This document shows, one piece after another, positions 6,606 through 9,714 of a stretch of DNA of 9,714 nt. A program made the position numbers and the translations under genes. Location of the stretch: NCBI GenBank assembly GCA_900551555.1, contig URWC01000064.1, positions 1 through 9,714 on the forward strand. Reading direction: 5' to 3'. Under the pieces are notes generated by a model. That model saw only the letters and a program-made list of their open reading frames with translations. It did no database searches and was not told the DNA's origin. Within the stretch, counting starts at the first letter, position 1, and the number at the start of each line of letters is the position of its first letter. Source of the stretch: an uncultured Collinsella sp. GTDB taxonomy: Bacteria > Actinomycetota > Coriobacteriia > Coriobacteriales > Coriobacteriaceae.

Positions 6606-6898
6606 GCGGCATCCTTGGCGGTATAGACGCGCGCAAAGGTGGACGGGTCCGCTCCAAAGAGCATGTGAAGCATCAGACGGTGCGAGTAGACGAGCTCGTC
6701 GAAGTCGGGAGGGAGCTCGATGTCGTGGATATGCGCGATGTGGTGGGCGAGCGCCGAGAACGACTCGGGGTCGCAGACCACATCGGTGGTAACGTGGTAG
6801 ACCGTCGTATCGGGGAATGCCTCTTCGTCGAAAGGCAGGAGATGGGGATCGTCGTCGACTTCGATGGCGATGCCGTACTGGGGCCAGTAATATGCCAT
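6602..6898 (-). CDS. 98-aa cytosolic protein of unknown function, first gene of the surface operon
   Basis: The ATG at 6898 has a strong GGGAGG site 5 nt upstream, which supports an independent gene. The product is acidic, with no signal peptide or membrane segment. The N-terminal YWPQYGIAIEVDDDPH (4-19) recalls the core strand of DUF559/Vsr-type PD-(D/E)xK nucleases, where an E-x-D sits in a similar strand, and a helical C-terminus follows. The later catalytic lysine is not evident, and the protein is shorter than those nucleases. It may be a cut-down or inactive relative, or unrelated. Its stop overlaps the start of the membrane-protein gene by 4 nt, so the two are co-translated even though this product should stay in the cytosol. 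Confidence 0.72.
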   Translation of the reverse strand: MAYYWPQYGIAIEVDDDPHLLPFDEEAFPDTTVYHVTTDVVCDPESFSALAHHIAHIHDIELPPDFDELVYSHRLMLHMLFGADPSTFARVYTAKDAA

Positions 6899-6918
6899 GG
6901 GAACCTCCCTGCTTCTGG

Positions 6919-6942
6919 GCCAAAACTTCTATCGGTTTTGGC
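6919..6942 (-). other. Perfect hairpin just upstream of the 98-aa gene
   Basis: GCCAAAAC and GTTTTGGC form an 8-bp perfect stem around an 8-nt loop. In the minus-strand transcript it would fold in the leader, ending about 20 nt before the start codon and shortly before the GGGAGG ribosome site. No U-tract follows, so leader control or an operator is more likely than termination. Confidence 0.45.
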
Positions 6943-6971
6943 TGTCGACGCCGACCTTATCAGCCGCTACT

Positions 6972-7001
6972 TGACCAATTTCTGACCAAATGCTTGACGG
7001 A
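6972..7001. repeat. Tandem direct repeats TGACCAA at 11-12 bp spacing
   Basis: TGACCAA occurs at 6972-6978 and 6983-6989, with a diverged TGACGGA at 6995-7001. The spacings are 11 and 12 bp, about one helical turn. Such arrays are typical of OmpR/PhoB-class response-regulator sites. The array lies in the leader of the surface operon, between its candidate promoter and its first gene. No regulator is encoded in the window. Confidence 0.4.
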
Positions 7002-7030
7002 TTGGCGTCTCCGCAGGTAAAAGGCGGCAA

Positions 7031-7059
7031 AAAATACTCCAACTTTTTTCGAGCGACAA
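7031..7059 (-). promoter_or_regulatory. Candidate promoter for the surface-protein operon
   Basis: On the minus strand TTGTCG (7054-7059) and TATTTT (7031-7036) are separated by exactly 17 bp, each matching consensus at 4 of 6 bases. The site lies in an A/T-tract region. It would give a leader of roughly 125 nt containing the TGACCAA repeats and the hairpin. Confidence 0.4.
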
Positions 7060-7133
7060 TCGCGCGGTCGGCGACGGCGGGGCCATATGTGTCAAAAGCA
7101 TCGTCTGCCGAGGAAATCAAGCCGCTCGCCGAA

Positions 7134-7161
7134 TTGCACGAACGTAAAAAACGCCAATTAT
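7134..7161 (+). promoter_or_regulatory. Candidate promoter for the dehydrogenase-Etf operon
   Basis: TTGCAC (7134-7139) and AATTAT (7156-7161) are 16 bp apart. The -35 matches only 3 of 6 bases, so the call is weak. The palindrome GAGAC-G-GTCTC at 7163-7173 would sit at the transcription start, and an 8-bp palindrome, CGTCGACG, lies at 7179-7186. Both are possible repressor sites. The leader would be about 75 nt. Confidence 0.3.
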
Positions 7162-7243
7162 GGAGACGGTCTCGAACACGTCGACGAAACGATGCGGTAA
7201 CATCTCCCTGCAAACACTGTAGTTAGCTAAAGGGGGAGTTCGC

Positions 7244-8845
7244 GTGTCTGCAACCATCAAACCCTTCACCGACGAGTTCGAAGAGTATGGTCGCGATGAG
7301 TCTCGCACATCGGGCGAGGCCTCGAGCATCTCGTTTCCGACAACGGAGGACGAGGTCCGCGCCATTTTGAAAAAGCTCCATGTCGAGCGTGTCCCGGTGA
7401 CGGTTCAGGGCGCCCGGACCGGTCTTGCCGCCGGCGCCGTGCCTCATGGCGGTCACATTCTCAATACTTCCCGCATGAATCGCTACTTGGGCCTTCGCCG
7501 CGATGAACAAGGCCAATTTCTGCTGCGCGTGGAGCCGGGCGTTGTGCTTTCGGAACTGCGCAAGCAGCTGGGCAAGAAGGTGCTGCCGACCGCTGGTTGG
7601 GACCAGGCATCGCTTGAGGCCTACGAGGAGCTCCAAGAGGCCCCCGAGCAGTTTTTTCCCACCGATCCCACCGAGGCATCTGCCTGTCTGGGCGGCATGG
7701 CGGCATGTAACGCCTCCGGTGCCCGCAGCTACGCCTACGGCCCCATGCGCCCACATATCACGGGACTCCACGTCGTGCTGGCTGATGGCGATTTGCTTGA
7801 GCTTCAGCGCGGCGAGGCTTTTGCCCAGGGTCGCCACCTGTCGCTTGTGACGGCAGAGGGCCGCGCGCTCGAGCTCGACCTTCCCGACTACACCATGCCC
7901 AAGACCAAAAATGCTTCGGGCTATTTCGTTGCTGACGATATGGATGCCATCGATCTGTTTATCGGTGCGTGTGGCACAATCGGCGTCATCACCGAGCTCG
8001 AGATTGCCCTGCAGGCGGCGCCTGCGGTCGTTTGGGGCGTGAGCTGTTTCTTTGACAGCGAAGACAAGGCCGTGTCGTTCACCGATTCTGTGCGTCCCGT
8101 CCTGTCCCACGCGGCTGCCATCGAGTATTTCGATGCGGGCGCCCTGGATATCCTGTGTCGTCAGCGTGAGCAGTCGACCGCGTTCGCCTCGCTGCCGTCG
8201 CTCGACAAAGAGGCCAAGGTCTGTGTCTACGTGGAGCTCGACTGCGATGACGAGGCCCAGGCGACCGAGGAACTGTACCACCTGGGATGGGTGCTCGAGT
8301 TTGCGGGTGGCCGCGACGATGCGACATGGGTCGCGCGCACCGAGGTTGATCGCGAGTGCCAGCGGTTCTTCCGCCATGCGGTCCCCGAGAGCGTCAACAT
8401 GCTTATCGACGAGCGTCGCCGCACGGATCCCACCATCACCAAACTGGGTTCGGACATGTCGGTGCCCAATGCACGCCTTGCCGATGTCGTGGCCCTCTAT
8501 CGCCGCACACTGGCCGAAAGCGGGCTTGAATCTGCTGCCTGGGGGCACATCGGTAACAACCATCTGCATGTGAACATCCTGCCGCGCGATGCGCAGGACT
8601 ACCGTCGCGGTGGCGAGCTGTTTGCCCAGTGGGCTGCGGAGGTAACGGCTATGGGCGGTGCCGTTTCTGCCGAGCACGGCGTCGGCAAGATCAAGGCGGG
8701 CTTCTTAGAGACGATGTACGGTCACGAGGCCATGGTCGAGTCGGCGCGGCTCAAGCTCCAGCTCGATCCTGCCGGGCAGCTGGGTCGCGGTAACCTGTTT
8801 TCGGAGAAGCTCTTGGATGAGCTCGTCCAGAAAGGGGGCGCGTGA
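7244..8845 (+). CDS. FAD-binding 2-hydroxyacid (lactate) dehydrogenase, GlcD/LctD type
   Basis: The 533-aa flavoprotein starts at GTG 7244, with GGGGGAG 5 nt upstream. The FAD-binding PCMH domain covers about 30-260. Its landmarks are GARTGLAAGAVPHGG at 57-71, the NASGARSYAYGPMRP loop at 156-170 and ACGTIGVITE at 242-251. The C-terminal FAD-oxidase domain covers about 265-520, with HIGNNHLHVN at 435-444 and SAEHGVGKIKAGFL at 475-488, the conserved metal and substrate region. It is longer than the roughly 470 aa of Acetobacterium LctD. There is no signal peptide, so it is cytosolic. It is followed directly by EtfB and a ferredoxin-type EtfA, so electrons from the hydroxyacid likely pass to EtfAB. 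Lactate is the first guess; glycolate or 2-hydroxyglutarate cannot be excluded from sequence alone. Confidence 0.92.
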   Translation: MSATIKPFTDEFEEYGRDESRTSGEASSISFPTTEDEVRAILKKLHVERVPVTVQGARTGLAAGAVPHGGHILNTSRMNRYLGLRRDEQGQFLLRVEPGVVLSELRKQLGKKVLPTAGWDQASLEAYEELQEAPEQFFPTDPTEASACLGGMAACNASGARSYAYGPMRPHITGLHVVLADGDLLELQRGEAFAQGRHLSLVTAEGRALELDLPDYTMPKTKNASGYFVADDMDAIDLFIGACGTIGVITELEIALQAAPAVVWGVSCFFDSEDKAVSFTDSVRPVLSHAAAIEYFDAGALDILCRQREQSTAFASLPSLDKEAKVCVYVELDCDDEAQATEELYHLGWVLEFAGGRDDATWVARTEVDRECQRFFRHAVPESVNMLIDERRRTDPTITKLGSDMSVPNARLADVVALYRRTLAESGLESAAWGHIGNNHLHVNILPRDAQDYRRGGELFAQWAAEVTAMGGAVSAEHGVGKIKAGFLETMYGHEAMVESARLKLQLDPAGQLGRGNLFSEKLLDELVQKGGA

Positions 8846-8847
8846 AG

Positions 8848-9663
8848 ATGAGCGATTTCCATATGGTGGTGTGCGTCAAGGCCGTGCCGGGCAGCACCGA
8901 GGTCAAGATGGACCCCAAGACCAATACCATCGTGCGCGATGGCAAGCAGGCGGTCATTAATCCCTTTGATGCGAGCGCTTTGGAATGCGCGCTGGCGCTG
9001 AAGGACGACTTTATCGGCTTTGGCATGGACGTGCGCGTGACGGTGGTGTCGATGGGCATCCCCGCGACCGAATCGCTGCTGCGCGACTGCATCGCTCGAG
9101 GCGCCGACGACGCGCTGCTGCTGACCGACCGAGCCTTTGCGGGCGCCGATACCCTGGCAACCACCTATGCCCTCAAGTGCGGCATCGAAGCGCTCGACGA
9201 GGACTTCGACCTGCTCATCTGCGGCAAGATGGCGGTGGATGGCGATACGGCCCAGATTGGCCCCGAGCTTGCCGGCGCCTTTGAGATTCCCTGCGTGACC
9301 GATGTGAGCTGCGTGCAGAGCGCAGGTTTTACGACGTGCGGTGCGCTTTCGCTCGTTCACGGTTGCGATGCCGGCGAGGAGACGGTCTATCTTGAGATGC
9401 CGTGCGCGATGACGACTGCCAAGGAGATTGGCCAGTTGCGTATGCCGAGTATTGCCGGTATTCGCGCGGCGGAGGAGGCGGACGTGCGCGTGGTCAGTGC
9501 CGCCGACGTGAACGCCGACCCCGCGCGTTGCGGTCTTGCCGGGTCGCCGACACAGGTCGTGCGCTCGTTTGTGCCCGACCGTGACCAAACGTGCGAGGCC
9601 GTTGAGGGGACGGCGTCCGAGCAGGCGGCAAAGCTTGCCAAGATTATCGAGGGGATGGCATAG
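8848..9663 (+). CDS. etfB: Electron transfer flavoprotein beta subunit
   Basis: A 271-aa EtfB. I prefer ATG 8848, 9 nt after AAAGGGGG; a GTG at 8842 overlapping the upstream stop (GTGA) would add two residues but lies only 3 nt from that site. Family landmarks are VCVKAVPG at 8-15, the nucleotide-binding segment GKMAVDGDTAQIGPELAG at 126-143, and CGLAGSPTQV at 228-237 near the C-terminus. EtfB pairs with EtfA to carry one or two flavins between a dehydrogenase and its acceptors. In confurcating complexes EtfB holds the bifurcating FAD; whether this one does depends on residues I cannot confirm by eye. It is the middle gene of a tight LDH-EtfB-EtfA operon. Confidence 0.95.
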   Translation: MSDFHMVVCVKAVPGSTEVKMDPKTNTIVRDGKQAVINPFDASALECALALKDDFIGFGMDVRVTVVSMGIPATESLLRDCIARGADDALLLTDRAFAGADTLATTYALKCGIEALDEDFDLLICGKMAVDGDTAQIGPELAGAFEIPCVTDVSCVQSAGFTTCGALSLVHGCDAGEETVYLEMPCAMTTAKEIGQLRMPSIAGIRAAEEADVRVVSAADVNADPARCGLAGSPTQVVRSFVPDRDQTCEAVEGTASEQAAKLAKIIEGMA

Positions 9664-9714
9664 ATGAGCGGACTGATTATCGATAGCGAAGCCTGTATCG
9701 GCTGCGGTCGCTGC
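9664..9714 (+). CDS. etfA: EtfA with N-terminal 4Fe-4S ferredoxin domain, first 17 codons only
   Basis: The ATG directly follows the etfB stop (TAG-ATG), with GAGGGG about 9 nt upstream. The visible peptide is MSGLIIDSEACIGCGRC. Cys 11, 14 and 17 give the CxxCxxC of a 4Fe-4S ferredoxin fold. An EtfA with such an extension is found in lactate- and caffeyl-CoA-linked confurcating complexes, for example LctC of Acetobacterium woodii (family knowledge). The rest lies beyond the right edge, so the EtfA identity rests on gene order plus this motif. Confidence 0.8.
   Translation, partial: MSGLIIDSEACIGCGRC

Larger units (their letters stand above)
6899..7243. other. 345-bp divergent intergenic region
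   Basis: This stretch separates the minus-strand surface operon from the plus-strand dehydrogenase operon. It holds a perfect 8-bp-stem hairpin, tandem TGACCAA repeats, facing A/T tracts, and candidate promoters in both directions, listed separately. Arms ATTGGCG (7001-7007) and CGCCAAT (7152-7158) form a distant inverted pair. Frames stay open across much of it on both strands (94 codons minus, 78 codons plus) but lack convincing ribosome sites, so I do not call genes. It could be a regulatory region or a dispersed intergenic repeat. Confidence 0.6.

Noticed and set aside
6096..6923. Upstream extension of the 169-aa membrane protein to 275 aa
   Set aside because: The extension is Arg/Pro-rich and overlaps the well-started 98-aa gene in another frame. 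The ATG at 6605 with its ATGA overlap and basic N-terminus before the membrane helix is far better.
7067..7095. Minus-strand promoter using the perfect TTGACA at 7090-7095
   Set aside because: The sequence at the expected -10 distance is GC-rich with no TATAAT-like hexamer.
6929..7226. Small genes inside the divergent intergenic region (94 codons minus, 78 codons plus)
   Set aside because: No good ribosome sites, no recognisable domain, mutual overlap, and the region carries promoter-like signals.
7223..8677. 484-codon open frame on the minus strand opposite the FAD dehydrogenase
   Set aside because: It is antisense to a gene with clear family motifs, its translation shows no recognisable domain, and long antisense frames are common in GC-rich DNA.
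8722..9588. 288-codon minus-strand frame opposite etfB
   Set aside because: A His/Ala/Arg-rich shadow of a certain EtfB gene.

Overview
The window is GC-rich, uses GTG starts freely and has strong Shine-Dalgarno sites. It looks like a gut member of the Coriobacteriia (Actinomycetota), most likely Collinsella or a close relative. I infer this from protein style, an actinobacterial LAxTG sorting signal, and an LDH-EtfB-EtfA(ferredoxin) operon of anaerobes. No sequence comparison was run. There is no rRNA, tRNA, CRISPR array or recognisable insertion sequence.

Layout. (1) Positions 1-2769, minus strand: a two-gene module with an 8-nt gene overlap. It encodes a TerB_N/TerB_C-domain protein (586 aa) and, downstream, a P-loop ATPase of the DUF2791/BrxD-like family that runs off the left edge. 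I infer a defence or DNA-stress system whose third gene, probably a helicase, should lie outside the window. (2) 2858-3574, minus: a DUF554 membrane protein with its own promoter and a nearby 26-bp palindrome. (3) 3693-6898, minus: a probable five-gene transcription unit. In transcription order it encodes a 98-aa cytosolic protein, a 169-aa membrane-anchored extracellular protein, a 199-aa secreted WxL-like protein, a small LAQTG-anchored protein with about 30 exposed residues, and a 476-aa secreted protein whose C-terminal domain shares a spaced motif with the 199-aa protein. The set resembles a diverged version of the csc/WxL surface-complex clusters of Firmicutes. (4) 6899-7243: a 345-bp divergent intergenic region with tandem repeats, a perfect hairpin and candidate promoters for both sides. 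(5) 7244-9714, plus: a GlcD/LctD-type FAD oxidase, EtfB, and the first 17 codons of an EtfA with an N-terminal 4Fe-4S ferredoxin domain. This is the gene set of an electron-confurcating lactate (2-hydroxyacid) dehydrogenase.

How the genes work together. Region 3 products are nearly all exported and probably form one envelope complex. Region 5 should oxidise a 2-hydroxyacid and pass electrons through EtfAB to NAD and ferredoxin carriers. Region 1 is a nucleotide-dependent cytosolic module. The least described parts are the surface cluster and the TerB/ATPase pair.
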